Notes: generated from the sequence alone by a model not told the origin. A stretch of 64,000 nucleotides of DNA from Saccharibacillus brassicae (GCF_006542275.1 NZ_CP041217.1:4156501-4220500); one strand, 5' to 3'; positions 8,297 through 17,088 are shown, counted from the first letter of the stretch. Numbers and translations: made by a program.

Positions 8297-9034
8297 GTGT
8301 TCAACTTTACTTGGGGCGTCTTTTTCGTCCTGGTCAACTTTGCGTTCTTCCTGCTCTGCTTCAAATTTTTCGGCAAAAAAGGGCTGTATGCCTGGGTCGG
8401 AGTGGCGACCGTTATCGCCAACATTCAGGTGACCAAAACGATCGACATGCTCGGTATCACGATGACGCTCGGCAACGCCATGTACGTCAGCGTCTATATG
8501 ACGACCGACCTGCTGAATGAACGTTACGGCGTCAAAGCCGCGCGCCGCGCGGTCTGGTTCGGCTTTTTCATGCTGATCATGACGACGGTCATCATGCAGA
8601 TGGTGCTGCGTTTCGTGCCTTCGGAAGTCGATTTCGCGCAGGGAGCGATGGAGGCGCTGTTCGGCCTGCTGCCAAGACTCGCGCTCGGCAGCCTGGCGGC
8701 TTACCTGGTCAGCCAACTGCTGGACGTCTACTTGTACGCCGCGATCCGCCGCAAGTTCGCTTCCGCCAATCAACTGTGGATTCGCAACAACGGCAGCGGC
8801 TTCGTCAGTTCCTTCGTCGATACGCTGATCTTCTGCGCGATCGCGTTCACCGGTCCCGAATACGGCGGGTTCTCCGTCTGGATTCAGCTGTTCGTCTCGA
8901 CCTATGTCTTCAAATTCATTCTGACCGCGGCCGGCACTCCGGTGCTGTATTGGGCGCGCGGCATGAAAGTGCCCGCCGAAGAAGCCGATTCCGGCCTGCC
9001 GACCGTTCCGGCCGAGCACGCGGCGGTCAAATAG
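8297..9034 (+). CDS. Queuosine precursor transporter (VUT/YhhQ family)
   Basis: A 245-residue integral membrane protein of the YhhQ/DUF165 (COG1738) family, known to import the queuosine precursors preQ0/preQ1. Family features include NIQVTKTIDMLGITMTLGNA, then TDLLNERYGVKAARRAVW, SQLLDVYLYAAIRRK and WIRNNGSGFVSSFVDTLIF; about six helices are expected. It starts at GTG 8297, 8 bases after AGGGGG. That ribosome-binding site is part of the preQ1 aptamer tail, so the transporter is probably shut down when preQ1 is abundant. YhhQ and QueT are unrelated carriers of similar substrates; the sequence here is of the YhhQ kind. Confidence 0.87.
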   Translation: MFNFTWGVFFVLVNFAFFLLCFKFFGKKGLYAWVGVATVIANIQVTKTIDMLGITMTLGNAMYVSVYMTTDLLNERYGVKAARRAVWFGFFMLIMTTVIMQMVLRFVPSEVDFAQGAMEALFGLLPRLALGSLAAYLVSQLLDVYLYAAIRRKFASANQLWIRNNGSGFVSSFVDTLIFCAIAFTGPEYGGFSVWIQLFVSTYVFKFILTAAGTPVLYWARGMKVPAEEADSGLPTVPAEHAAVK

Positions 9035-9116
9035 GAATAGGGCATCCTCGGCTGTTCATTGAACGTGATCTCGGCGATTCGGCCGGATCGTGTGCGGAAC
9101 CTCCGACAATCCCCAT

Positions 9117-9157
9117 GAAAAAGCGGCTCCCGATAGATTCGGGAGCCGCTTTTTTGC
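9117..9157. terminator. Bidirectional terminator between convergent genes
   Basis: AAAAAGCGGCTCCCG and CGGGAGCCGCTTTTTT form a near-perfect stem around ATAGATT, with A-rich and T-rich flanks. It can stop transcription from the transporter on the plus strand and from the peptidase gene on the minus strand. Confidence 0.9.
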
Positions 9158-9216
9158 GAGCTTTTTGATCGCATTTCGTATTTCGTATTTCGGATTCGGA
9201 ATTCCGGCGTGCCCGA

Positions 9217-10311
9217 TCAGCCGATGACCGTCAGCTGCTTGGGGAACGTCGTGAGCACGTCCACGCCGCCTTGCGTCACGATCACGTCGTCTTCGATCCG
9301 GACGCCGCATTCGCCGGCGACGTAGATGCCCGGCTCGACGGTGAAGCAGAGGCCTTCGGTCACGAGCTGTTCGTTCGCTCCGTGCACGGACGGATGTTCA
9401 TGCACGTCCATGCCGAGTCCGTGTCCGAGCCGGTGCATGAAGTGCGGGCCGTAACCGGCTTCCGTGATCACTTCGCGCGCGGCGGCGTCGACCGAAGCGA
9501 GGGTAACGCCCGGCCGGGCATGCGCGATCGCGGCCAGATTGGCGGCCAGCACCGTCTCGTAGATCTTGGTTGCTTCTTCGCTCGGGCGCTCGGCCACGGC
9601 GAAGGTGCGCGTAATGTCCGACGCGTAGCCGTCGAGGTACACGCCCATATCGAACATGAGCATATCGCCGGCCGCGATTTGGCGTGAGCCCGGAGTGCCG
9701 TGCGGCAGCGCCGTTTTGTCGCCGGTCAGCACCATCGTGTCGAACGAAGGGCCCTGCGCGCCGAGTTTCTTCATTTGATATTCCAGTTCGGCCACGATCT
9801 CGATCTCGGTGACGCCGACGCGGACATGCTTGAGTCCTTCGGTCAGCACGGCTTCGATCAGATGGACCGCCCGGCGCAGCTTCTCGATTTCTTCCGGCGT
9901 TTTGGCCGCGCGCAGCGCGCTGAGCACGCCGCCCACGTCCGCATAGCGGTCAGCGCCGAGCGCGGCGCTGAGCCGTTCGAAGCGCGAGACCGACAGATGG
10001 TCTTTTTCGATGCCGAACGCGCCCGGCACGCGGCCGATCCAACCTTGCAGCAGCGCGTACGCATCGTCGGTATCGCCGTGGGTACGGATCAGCGGAACGG
10101 AAGAATGCGCTTTGGCGTCTTCAAGGTCGAGTGCGGGGACGACCAGAAACGGTTCGTCATGCTTCGGAATCGCCAGGCCGAGAAAGCGTTCGTGCGGATC
10201 GGAGAAGAAGCCGGTCAGATAGCCGACATGCTTCGGATCGGTAATAAGCAGGCCTTCGAGTGCCTGTTCGTCCATATGGGTTCTGAGCTGCTTCCAGCGT
10301 TGATCGTTCAT
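9217..10311 (-). CDS. Xaa-Pro peptidase, M24 family
   Basis: A 364-residue cytoplasmic metallopeptidase (Xaa-Pro dipeptidase/aminopeptidase P type) that cleaves N-terminal residues before proline. The N-terminal creatinase-like domain spans about residues 1-130. The pita-bread domain follows with the dinuclear metal ligands visible: the two aspartates in FDMGVYLDGYASDITRTF, the histidine of HRLGHGLGMDVHEHP, and the glutamates in TVEPGIY and VRIEDDV. The ATG at 10311 has GGGAGTG upstream. It follows the hydrolase gene by 20 bases on the same strand. Dipeptidase or aminopeptidase specificity is not decided by sequence. Confidence 0.88.
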   Translation of the reverse strand: MNDQRWKQLRTHMDEQALEGLLITDPKHVGYLTGFFSDPHERFLGLAIPKHDEPFLVVPALDLEDAKAHSSVPLIRTHGDTDDAYALLQGWIGRVPGAFGIEKDHLSVSRFERLSAALGADRYADVGGVLSALRAAKTPEEIEKLRRAVHLIEAVLTEGLKHVRVGVTEIEIVAELEYQMKKLGAQGPSFDTMVLTGDKTALPHGTPGSRQIAAGDMLMFDMGVYLDGYASDITRTFAVAERPSEEATKIYETVLAANLAAIAHARPGVTLASVDAAAREVITEAGYGPHFMHRLGHGLGMDVHEHPSVHGANEQLVTEGLCFTVEPGIYVAGECGVRIEDDVIVTQGGVDVLTTFPKQLTVIG

Positions 10312-10331
10312 CAATCGTTCACTCCCGTAAA

Positions 10332-11054
10332 TTATCTTGTAGTCAGGCGCCGCAGTTCGCCGCGTACGTCGCCTTCGAACAGTCCGCCGTGGTAGCACAG
10401 TACCCGGTCGATCTCAAGGTCGAGCAGCTGCTTCAGCGAAGCGACAGCCTGATCCATATCCTGCGTATAACGCGGCTCGGCCAGTTCCAGTTCGCCGTTC
10501 GAGACGCGCATCGCGTCGCCCGCGAGCAGCAGCTTCTCGCCCGGCACGTAGAGGCTGATATGTCCCGGCGTATGGCCGGGCGTGTGCAGGACGCGGATGC
10601 CGCCCTGCAGCGGCAGAAGTTCCCCGTGCGCGAGCACGCTCGTCACTCGGCCGGGAACGAGCGTATCCAGCATGCGCTGCAGCGGTTCGCGCCGCTGCGG
10701 CGGCATGTCGATCAGCGTCTGCGGCGGCAGCTTGATCAGCGGCTTCTCGCCTTCGAGGTAAGGGCGTTCGTCCGCATGCGCCCATACTTCGACGTGCGGC
10801 AGCCGCTGCAGCAGCTCGGGCAGCGTGCCGATATGATCGGCGTCCTGATGCGTGAACAGAATGCGTCTGATCGTCTCCGGCTTCAGGCCGGCCTGCACAA
10901 TGCGGGTTTCGAGCTGTTCGTACATGCCGGGCAGCCCCGTGTCGACCAGCGTCAATCCGTCTTCGTCTTCAAGCAGAGCCGCGTGGAACGCATGCGCCGC
11001 TCCGCCGCCGTCGGGCGTCAAGGCCAAGTCCGTTATTCCTGCTGTAATTTTCAT
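10332..11054 (-). CDS. Metallo-beta-lactamase-fold hydrolase
   Basis: A 240-residue single-domain protein of the metallo-beta-lactamase superfamily. The metal site is visible as THQDADHIG near residue 65 (an HxDxDH variant of HxHxDH), the histidine in HTPGHTPGHIS, the aspartate in LLAGDAM and a late histidine in CYHGG. Substrate is not predictable; glyoxalase II-, lactonase- and phosphodiesterase-like enzymes share the fold. The start is uncertain: ATG 11054 begins the fold properly, but the best ribosome-binding site, GGGAGGTG, lies about 20 bases further upstream. It precedes the peptidase gene in a probable two-gene operon. Confidence 0.82.
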   Translation of the reverse strand: MKITAGITDLALTPDGGGAAHAFHAALLEDEDGLTLVDTGLPGMYEQLETRIVQAGLKPETIRRILFTHQDADHIGTLPELLQRLPHVEVWAHADERPYLEGEKPLIKLPPQTLIDMPPQRREPLQRMLDTLVPGRVTSVLAHGELLPLQGGIRVLHTPGHTPGHISLYVPGEKLLLAGDAMRVSNGELELAEPRYTQDMDQAVASLKQLLDLEIDRVLCYHGGLFEGDVRGELRRLTTR

Positions 11055-11193
11055 GAATATCGCCGGATTCCCGGCCCACCTCCCGTAAATTTCGGTTAGG
11101 TCGCCGCAGGCGTTCGCGCGGCGCTTCCGCTGTCCATTATAAACCAAGAAGCGGGCGGGGGCCAAAAAAGAAGCGCGGCTTCCAGTATTAGGG

Positions 11194-11223
11194 TTGACAG
11201 TAATCGCCGGAACAGGCTATGAT
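11194..11223 (+). promoter_or_regulatory. Strong sigma-A promoter before the rtcB leader
   Basis: TTGACA (11194-11199), an 18-base spacer and TATGAT (11218-11223). It lies 34 bases before the ATG of a 29-codon ORF and is the only good promoter visible upstream of rtcB. Confidence 0.75.
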
Positions 11224-11256
11224 GAATTTACTATTTGACAAAGGAGGATGGCAGCA

Positions 11257-11346
11257 ATGATCGTCGTTAACCGTTTGAGAACCCATTTGACAACCGAACA
11301 ACAGCCTTTCGTTCTGCCTGTCCTCGACGGGTACGGCTTGGCTTGA
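11257..11346 (+). CDS. 29-aa leader peptide upstream of rtcB
   Basis: A short ORF begins at ATG 11257, 9 bases after an AAAGGAGG Shine-Dalgarno sequence, and ends with TGA at 11344-11346. The peptide starts MIVVNRLRTHLTTEQQPF and ends in VLDGYGLA. A good promoter stands immediately upstream, and a Rho-independent terminator lies about 155 bases downstream, before rtcB. This arrangement suggests translational control of read-through into rtcB, or a functional micropeptide. The peptide is not a run of one amino acid, so a simple amino-acid attenuator is unlikely. I do not recognise it. Confidence 0.6.
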   Translation: MIVVNRLRTHLTTEQQPFVLPVLDGYGLA

Positions 11347-11502
11347 ATGATCCCGAAGCACGGTCCTTTTTCCGCGAATGTTTCGTTTGCGCGCGAAGAA
11401 CGGACCCTGCGACGCGGCCCTTCTTCGTTTTCCCGCTTTCATACGGCGAGAACCTATAGAAGCGGAGGGACAGTCCCGATCATTCAGGCGACGCCGGCAT
11501 AG

Positions 11503-11529
11503 CCGCGGACGAGACGTCCGCGGTTTTTT
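11503..11529 (+). terminator. Terminator (possible attenuator) before rtcB
   Basis: CCGCGGAC (11503-11510) pairs perfectly with GTCCGCGG (11516-11523) around GAGAC and is followed by TTTTTT. It stands between the leader ORF and rtcB, so rtcB must be reached by read-through or by an unseen promoter. Confidence 0.88.
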
Positions 11530-11578
11530 GTTATGCTTTTTTACCCCGACTCCCAACGCTTTGTCCAAATAGAGAGGA

Positions 11579-13063
11579 ATGAATTTTACTTTTATGCCAA
11601 GTTATCCCGAATCGAATCTGTATCCAACCGGACTTCAACCGAACGAACCGTTTTACCGCGAAGTGGAGCTTCCCGCCGGCAGCGTCCACGTCTACGCGGA
11701 CGAGGAGATGTATGCCGGACTCGATCCCCGCATCTTCGACATGGCCGGGCACAATCTGCAAATTCCCGGCATTCGTTATATGGGCTACACGCCGGACGTG
11801 CATATGGGCGTCGGCACGTGCATCGGCACGACGGCGGTCTGGAACCGGGAGGGCGGCATGGTCTCCCCGTCGATCGTCGGCAGCGATATCGGCTGCGGCA
11901 TGCGGGTGCATCTGACCAATCTGCATCGCAGCGACGTTCAGGATCTGCGCCTGCGCCGCAAGCTCGTGAACCGGATCGAAAAATATCTGCCGATGGAGGC
12001 GCATCAGCGGGGCGCGTTCTCCGATCTGCGGATGGACCATATCGTGCAAAAAGGACTCAAAGGACTGCCGAATAAATATTTGCCGGAGAACGTCTCCGCC
12101 AAACGTTCGCCTTCGCTGACCCATGTGGAGCATGCGCGCTTCGCGTTCGATCCGGAAGAATTGAACGCGGTGGCCGATACGTACTGGGTCAAAGGACTGC
12201 GCCAGCTCGGCACGCTCGGCGGCGGCAATCATTTTGCGGAGATTCAATATATCGAAATCGCGGAAGAAAACCGGGAGCTGGCCGAGCGATGGGGCATGCG
12301 CGACGGGCAGGTGGTCGTCATGATCCATTCCGGCTCGCGGGCCTGGGGAGCGATGGTCAGCCAGCATTACACGTCGATGGCGGCACGGGCGATGAAACGG
12401 CTCGATCTGCGCACCGACGATCCGAGGCTGATCTTCGCGCCGCTGGATTCGCCGGAAGGACGCCGTTATACGGACATGATGGCTTCGGCGCTCAATGTCG
12501 CGGTCGTCAACCGCCATCTGATCGCCTATGCGATCCGGGAAGCGTTCCTTGACGTCTTCGGCTCCAAGTTCCAAATGGATATTTTATACGACCTGATGCA
12601 CAATTACGCCTGGGAAGAAAGCCACGGCGGGGAAGATTGGTTCGTGCACCGCAAAGGCGCCACGCGCGCCCTGCCGGCCGGCCACCCCGACAACCCCGAT
12701 GTCTATGCGCAGACCGGCCATCCGGCGCTTATTCCGGGCTCGATGGGCACCTCGTCGTACATTATGGCGGGACTGCCGAGCGGGGCGGGCAATTACCATT
12801 CGATCTGTCACGGCGCCGGCCGGATCCGTTCGCGCACCGCGACGAAAAAGCTCGTGACGGTGGACGAGTTCGCCGCCGCGCTCAAAGTCGGCACCGAAGA
12901 AGAAGTGATCGTCAACCACAATGCGCTGGGCGTGATTCTGGACGAATCGCCGCAGGCGTACAAGGACGTCGATCGGATCATCCACAGCGTCGCCGGAGCG
13001 GGACTCGCTTCCGTCGTCGCCAAATGCAAGCCGCTTGCGGCAGTGAAGGGAGCAAAAACCTGA
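11579..13063 (+). CDS. rtcB: RNA ligase RtcB (3'-phosphate/5'-OH)
   Basis: A 494-residue RtcB-family protein. The known reaction joins RNA 2',3'-cyclic phosphate or 3'-phosphate ends to 5'-OH ends, using GTP and Mn2+ through a histidine-guanylate. Visible motifs are GSDIGCGM (about 101-108, metal-binding Cys), GTLGGGNHFAEIQ, the HSGSRAWG segment, HRKGATRA, SMGTSSYIM and the guanylated-histidine region CHGAGRIRSR near the C-terminus. The first metal motif reads DVHMGVGTCIGT rather than the usual DVHxGYGFPIG. The start is uncertain: ATG 11579 lies almost against AGAGAGG, and ATG 11594 is a later alternative. An AAA+ gene follows after one base. Confidence 0.88.
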   Translation: MNFTFMPSYPESNLYPTGLQPNEPFYREVELPAGSVHVYADEEMYAGLDPRIFDMAGHNLQIPGIRYMGYTPDVHMGVGTCIGTTAVWNREGGMVSPSIVGSDIGCGMRVHLTNLHRSDVQDLRLRRKLVNRIEKYLPMEAHQRGAFSDLRMDHIVQKGLKGLPNKYLPENVSAKRSPSLTHVEHARFAFDPEELNAVADTYWVKGLRQLGTLGGGNHFAEIQYIEIAEENRELAERWGMRDGQVVVMIHSGSRAWGAMVSQHYTSMAARAMKRLDLRTDDPRLIFAPLDSPEGRRYTDMMASALNVAVVNRHLIAYAIREAFLDVFGSKFQMDILYDLMHNYAWEESHGGEDWFVHRKGATRALPAGHPDNPDVYAQTGHPALIPGSMGTSSYIMAGLPSGAGNYHSICHGAGRIRSRTATKKLVTVDEFAAALKVGTEEEVIVNHNALGVILDESPQAYKDVDRIIHSVAGAGLASVVAKCKPLAAVKGAKT

Positions 13064-13064
13064 G

Positions 13065-14441
13065 ATGGAACAAAAAGTACGCCAAGATCACGAACATCAG
13101 GATCGCCAACATCAGAATCATGAACGTCAGGATCACAAGCAAAGCGGCGGAGGAACCCCGATTCCCGCCGGCGAAGAACGCACGATCGTCGCTTACGAAC
13201 CGGGCAATCCCAATATGGCGGAATACGAATCGTATGCCCGAGTGACGAGAGGCATCGAAGCGATGCTGGAAGAAAAATACGGCATGACCTACTCGCTGTA
13301 CGCAAGCGACGACGGCAACCACGATTATTGGGAACTGCTTGAAGAAGACGTCAAAAACGGCGCGCCGGAAGTGGAATGCGCCGGCCGGATCTACGAAGGC
13401 ATCGAAGGGCGCACGTTCGCTTACGACGAAGACAGCAGCACGCCGGAATATACGATTCACCCGGCTATTCGCAACAACGTGTTCGTGTACGCGGAGCAGG
13501 GCGTCGCGCTTGCGCGCATTCCGATGTTCCGCCAGCACGGCATTTACAGCGAAGATTTCGTGTTTGCGACAGGCGACGCCGCGATCAGCGCTTTTCTAAG
13601 CGGCGTTCGTACCCGTCAGCGCAATCGCGATCAAGGCCGGATTACCGTGTTCACGGATACGAACAACGGCATGCAGCGCGAAAGCGAGCCGATCACGCGG
13701 GCCGTCTCGCGCGAAGATGTCATTTTGCCCGAACCGCTCAAAAAGGAAATTTATCGGTCGCTTGACCAGTTTTTCGCGTCGGACCGGAGTTTCTACCGCA
13801 AGCATAACCTGCCGTTCAAACGGGGTATCCTGCTGTACGGCCGTCCCGGCAACGGCAAGACGACGCTCGTCAAATCGATCGCCGGCAGCGTGCAGGGACC
13901 GGCCGCTTATTGGCAGATCACCGAATATACGTCCAGCGTGTCGGTGCACGAAGTGTTCGAGACGGCAGCCCGGCTCGCGCCGATGGTGCTCGTCATCGAA
14001 GACATCGACTCCATGCCGCAGGGCGTGCGTTCGTTCTTCCTGAACACGCTGGACGGCGCGACGTCCAAAGAAGGCATTTTCCTGATCGGTACGACCAACT
14101 ATCCGGACAAGATCGATCCGGGCCTCATGAATCGCGCCGGCCGCTTCGACCGTTCGTACGAGATCACGCTGCCGGACGCGGACCTGCGCCGGACCTTCCT
14201 GCAGCGCCGCGGTCTGCTGGAGTTCGTGTCGCCGGACGATATGGAACGCGCCGTATCGCTGACCAAAGGCTTCAGCATGGCGCAGCTCGGCGAATTGTAC
14301 GTCTCGGCCGCGCTTGACTGGAACGAACGCGGAGAAGCGGATATTGCCGCGGTCGTTCGGTCGATGAACGGCGAGCTGAGCAAAGAGAAGCGCGGGAACT
14401 GGCTGGACGGCCATCACGGCGGTATCGGCTTCCAGTTGTAA
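13065..14441 (+). CDS. AAA+ ATPase coupled to RtcB
   Basis: A 458-residue protein with a His/Gln-rich hydrophilic N-terminus (residues 5-26), a unique domain to about residue 240, and a C-terminal AAA+ module. Walker A is GRPGNGKTT (259-267), Walker B is LVIEDID (about 309-315), sensor 1 is in GTTNY, and the arginine-finger region is MNRAGRFDR. The arrangement resembles BCS1-like remodelling ATPases. It starts one base after the rtcB stop, with GAAGGGAG as ribosome-binding site, so the two are co-translated. The context suggests a partner that remodels RtcB, its RNA substrate or ribosomes. That is inference; I know no established function. Confidence 0.85.
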   Translation: MEQKVRQDHEHQDRQHQNHERQDHKQSGGGTPIPAGEERTIVAYEPGNPNMAEYESYARVTRGIEAMLEEKYGMTYSLYASDDGNHDYWELLEEDVKNGAPEVECAGRIYEGIEGRTFAYDEDSSTPEYTIHPAIRNNVFVYAEQGVALARIPMFRQHGIYSEDFVFATGDAAISAFLSGVRTRQRNRDQGRITVFTDTNNGMQRESEPITRAVSREDVILPEPLKKEIYRSLDQFFASDRSFYRKHNLPFKRGILLYGRPGNGKTTLVKSIAGSVQGPAAYWQITEYTSSVSVHEVFETAARLAPMVLVIEDIDSMPQGVRSFFLNTLDGATSKEGIFLIGTTNYPDKIDPGLMNRAGRFDRSYEITLPDADLRRTFLQRRGLLEFVSPDDMERAVSLTKGFSMAQLGELYVSAALDWNERGEADIAAVVRSMNGELSKEKRGNWLDGHHGGIGFQL

Positions 14442-14449
14442 AAACATGC

Positions 14450-14487
14450 AGAAAAGCGCCCCGGATCATCCGGGGCGCTTTTTTTAG
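14450..14487 (+). terminator. Terminator after the rtcB-AAA+ pair
   Basis: AAGCGCCCCGG (14454-14464) pairs with CCGGGGCGCTT (14470-14480) around ATCAT, followed by TTTTT. Confidence 0.92.
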
Positions 14488-14490
14488 TGT

Positions 14491-14531
14491 AAAAAAAGAG
14501 GCGAATCTTGAGCAGATTCGCCTCTTTTCGA
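14491..14531 (-). terminator. Terminator of the phn operon
   Basis: Read on the minus strand, GAGGCGAATCTG and AGATTCGCCTC form a stem that is followed by a T run (plus-strand A run at 14491-14497). It is adjacent to, but separate from, the terminator of the convergent AAA+ gene. Confidence 0.88.
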
Positions 14532-14572
14532 GGTGCGGTTCCGGGATGCGGCGCGGAACCGCCGAACATCGA

Positions 14573-15370
14573 TTAGATGATGCGGCGGCGGAGCCAGCCG
14601 GAGATCAGGTCGATGATGATGACCAGCACGACGATGCCGAGCAGGATCACGCCGACGCGGCTCCAGTTCCGGGTCTGGAGCGCGAAGATCAGCGGGGTGC
14701 CGATGCCGCCCGCGCCGACGAGGCCGAGCACGGTCGCGGAACGGATATTGATCTCGAACCGGTACAGCGCGTACGAGATGAACTGCGGAATGACCTGCGG
14801 CAGGACGGCGAAGCGCAGCACCTGCAGCTTGCTCGCGCCGCATGCTTGCAGCGCTTCGCGCGGGCCGTCGTCGACCGCTTCGATCGTCTCGGAGTACAGC
14901 TTCGCGAGCATGCCGATCGAGTGGACGCCGAGCGCCAGGACGCCGGCGAACGCGCCGGGACCGACCGCGACGATGAACAGGATCGCCATGATGATTTCCG
15001 GGAAGACCCGGATAACCGTCAGGACGAACTTGCCGCTGCCGGAGATGACCTGCAGGCGGCTCATGTTGGCCGAAGCCCAGAACGCGAACGGGATACAGAG
15101 GAAGGCCGAGATGAACGTGCCCAGAATGGAGATGGTCAGCGTCTCCAGCAGGCCGCGCAGCAAATCTTCGCCTTCCGGCATGTAGACGTAGCCCCAGTCC
15201 GGATGGGTGAAGCCGTCCCAGATCGATTTCATGACGGTGCTTCCGTATTCCTGGAAGCCTTCGAACTTGAGGCCCGACAGCGACCAGATGAACAGGAGGA
15301 TCAAGACGACGCCGATCAGCCAGTTGCGGATAATCGGACTGCGCGTTTTGGAAGGAACGGTTTGATTCAT
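14573..15370 (-). CDS. phnE: Phosphonate-type ABC transporter permease 2
   Basis: A 265-residue permease with about six transmembrane helices. The cytoplasmic EAA-type coupling loop reads EALQACGASKLQVLRFAVLPQ, followed by the family block RSATVLGLVGAGGIG. It would pair with the upstream PhnE paralogue to form a heterodimeric channel. The gene overlaps that paralogue by 4 bases and is the last of phnD-phnC-phnE-phnE. Families of this type carry phosphonates, phosphite or related phosphorus compounds; the exact substrate is not shown. Confidence 0.88.
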   Translation of the reverse strand: MNQTVPSKTRSPIIRNWLIGVVLILLFIWSLSGLKFEGFQEYGSTVMKSIWDGFTHPDWGYVYMPEGEDLLRGLLETLTISILGTFISAFLCIPFAFWASANMSRLQVISGSGKFVLTVIRVFPEIIMAILFIVAVGPGAFAGVLALGVHSIGMLAKLYSETIEAVDDGPREALQACGASKLQVLRFAVLPQVIPQFISYALYRFEINIRSATVLGLVGAGGIGTPLIFALQTRNWSRVGVILLGIVVLVIIIDLISGWLRRRII

Positions 15371-16221
15371 AGCAATTTCCTCCGTAGATAGGTACTGGCG
15401 TAATCGATCAACAGGACGATTACGAGCGTAAGCAAAATAATGATCGAAGCGCGGTCATAACGCAGCGAGTTCAGCTGCTGGTCCAGATGCAGGCCGATAC
15501 CGCCGGCGCCCACGAAGCCGAGGACGGCAGCCGCCCGCACGTTCACTTCGAACGCGTACAGCACGTACGAGAAGAAGTACGGCAGCGCCTGCGGGATGAC
15601 GCCGAATACGATCAATTGAATTTTGTTGGCGCCTACGGAAGTCATCGCTTCGAGCGGGCCCGGATCGATCGCTTCGATCGCTTCGTACGTCAGTTTGGCC
15701 ACGAGGCCGAACGAGAAGAAGACGAGGGCGAGCATGCCCGCGAATGCGCCGATGCCGAACACGGCAACGAAGATGGCGGCGAACAGCAGGTCGGGAATGG
15801 TCCGAACCAGATTCAGCACCATGCGGACCGGAATGCTGACGATTTTTTTCGGAATGACGTTGGTGGCGGCCAGCAGCGCGACCGGCACGGCCAGAATCGA
15901 GCCGATGACGGTCGCCGCGATCGCGATTTGCACCGTTTCGACCATCGGTTCCCAGATGTCTTCGGCATAACTCCAATCCGGTCGCATCATTTCGCCGAGA
16001 ATCCGGCCCATGTTGGAACGGGCGCCGTCGCTGAACAGGCTCAGGAAGTTCGCGTCAACCTGATAGAAGCAGGCCACGAGCACGATGATGAAGAGCAGCC
16101 AGGTCGCCAGCATCTTGTAGCGCTGCGGCCCTTTCGAGTCCAGGGTCGGCGCCGGCTTTTTGGAAGGCGGAGGAGGCGGTGCGCCCACTTCCGCCGATTC
16201 CGGCGTAGGAGCAGGCGTCAT
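15367..16221 (-). CDS. phnE: Phosphonate-type ABC transporter permease 1
   Basis: A 284-residue permease homologous to its neighbour, with the coupling loop [21 protein letters not shown] and [15 protein letters not shown]. It carries an N-terminal cytoplasmic extension of about 35 residues rich in Pro ([11 protein letters not shown]). The ATG overlaps the phnC stop codon (ATGA). Confidence 0.88.
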   Translation of the reverse strand: MTPAPTPESAEVGAPPPPPSKKPAPTLDSKGPQRYKMLATWLLFIIVLVACFYQVDANFLSLFSDGARSNMGRILGEMMRPDWSYAEDIWEPMVETVQIAIAATVIGSILAVPVALLAATNVIPKKIVSIPVRMVLNLVRTIPDLLFAAIFVAVFGIGAFAGMLALVFFSFGLVAKLTYEAIEAIDPGPLEAMTSVGANKIQLIVFGVIPQALPYFFSYVLYAFEVNVRAAAVLGFVGAGGIGLHLDQQLNSLRYDRASIIILLTLVIVLLIDYASTYLRRKLL

Positions 16222-17012
16222 ACGGTTACGCCCCCTTTTGCAGCCTCGGCCGCCAGCAGCTCGTCTTCATTGATCGGACGGCCGTAGATTTCGGCAAACT
16301 TGGCATCGGTCGCCTCGGCGACCGGACCGTCGAACACGACTTCGCCGGCGCGCAGGCCGATGATACGGGTCGCGTATTCGCGCGCCAGATCGATAAAGTG
16401 CAAGTTGACGATCGTCGTGATCTTCAGCTCGCGGTTGATGCGCTGCAAGTCGTCCATGACCTGACGGGTCGTCAGCGGATCGAGCGAAGCGACCGGTTCG
16501 TCGGCCAGAATGACTTTCGGCTTCTGGGCCAGGGCGCGGGCGATCGAGACGCGCTGCTGCTGGCCGCCGGACAGCTGATCGGCGCGGATATACGCTTTCT
16601 CGCGAATATTGACGCGGCTGAGCGCGTCGAGCGCGATCTCGGTATCTTCTTTCGGGAAGTAACCGAACATCGTGCTGAACGTCGAATGGTAACCGACGCG
16701 TCCGGACAGGACGTTGCGCAGCACGGTGGCGCGCTTGACCAGATTGAAGCTCTGGAAGATCATGCCGATATCGCGGCGGATCCGGCGCAGCTGCTTGCCG
16801 CTCGCTTTGGTGACGGACTTGCCGTCAACGGTAATCTCGCCGGAACTGATATCGTGCAGGCGGTTGACGGAACGCAGCAGCGTCGATTTGCCGGCGCCCG
16901 ACAGACCGACGATCACGACAAATTCGCCTTCGTGGATCTTCAGGTTGATATTGTTGAGGCCGATCGTGCCGTTGGGATACTGCTTGACTACATTTTTGAA
17001 TTCAATCATCAT
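16218..17012 (-). CDS. phnC: Phosphonate-type ABC transporter ATP-binding protein
   Basis: A 264-residue ABC ATPase. Walker A is GLSGAGKST, the Q-loop is in [10 protein letters not shown], the signature is LSGGQQQR, Walker B with the following motif is [13 protein letters not shown], and the switch histidine is in VNLHFIDLA. The [11 protein letters not shown] sequence is typical of PhnC. Two adjacent ATG codons are possible starts; the first has GGAG 10 bases upstream. A hairpin without a T run separates it from phnD. Confidence 0.92.
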   Translation of the reverse strand: MMIEFKNVVKQYPNGTIGLNNINLKIHEGEFVVIVGLSGAGKSTLLRSVNRLHDISSGEITVDGKSVTKASGKQLRRIRRDIGMIFQSFNLVKRATVLRNVLSGRVGYHSTFSTMFGYFPKEDTEIALDALSRVNIREKAYIRADQLSGGQQQRVSIARALAQKPKVILADEPVASLDPLTTRQVMDDLQRINRELKITTIVNLHFIDLAREYATRIIGLRAGEVVFDGPVAEATDAKFAEIYGRPINEDELLAAEAAKGGVTV

Positions 17013-17088
17013 TGCCCGCTTTCTCCGGTTGTGACTTTCCGCGATGCGGGAAGAACCGGTTAGATTTGCGCGTGCTCCAAACGCCGCA

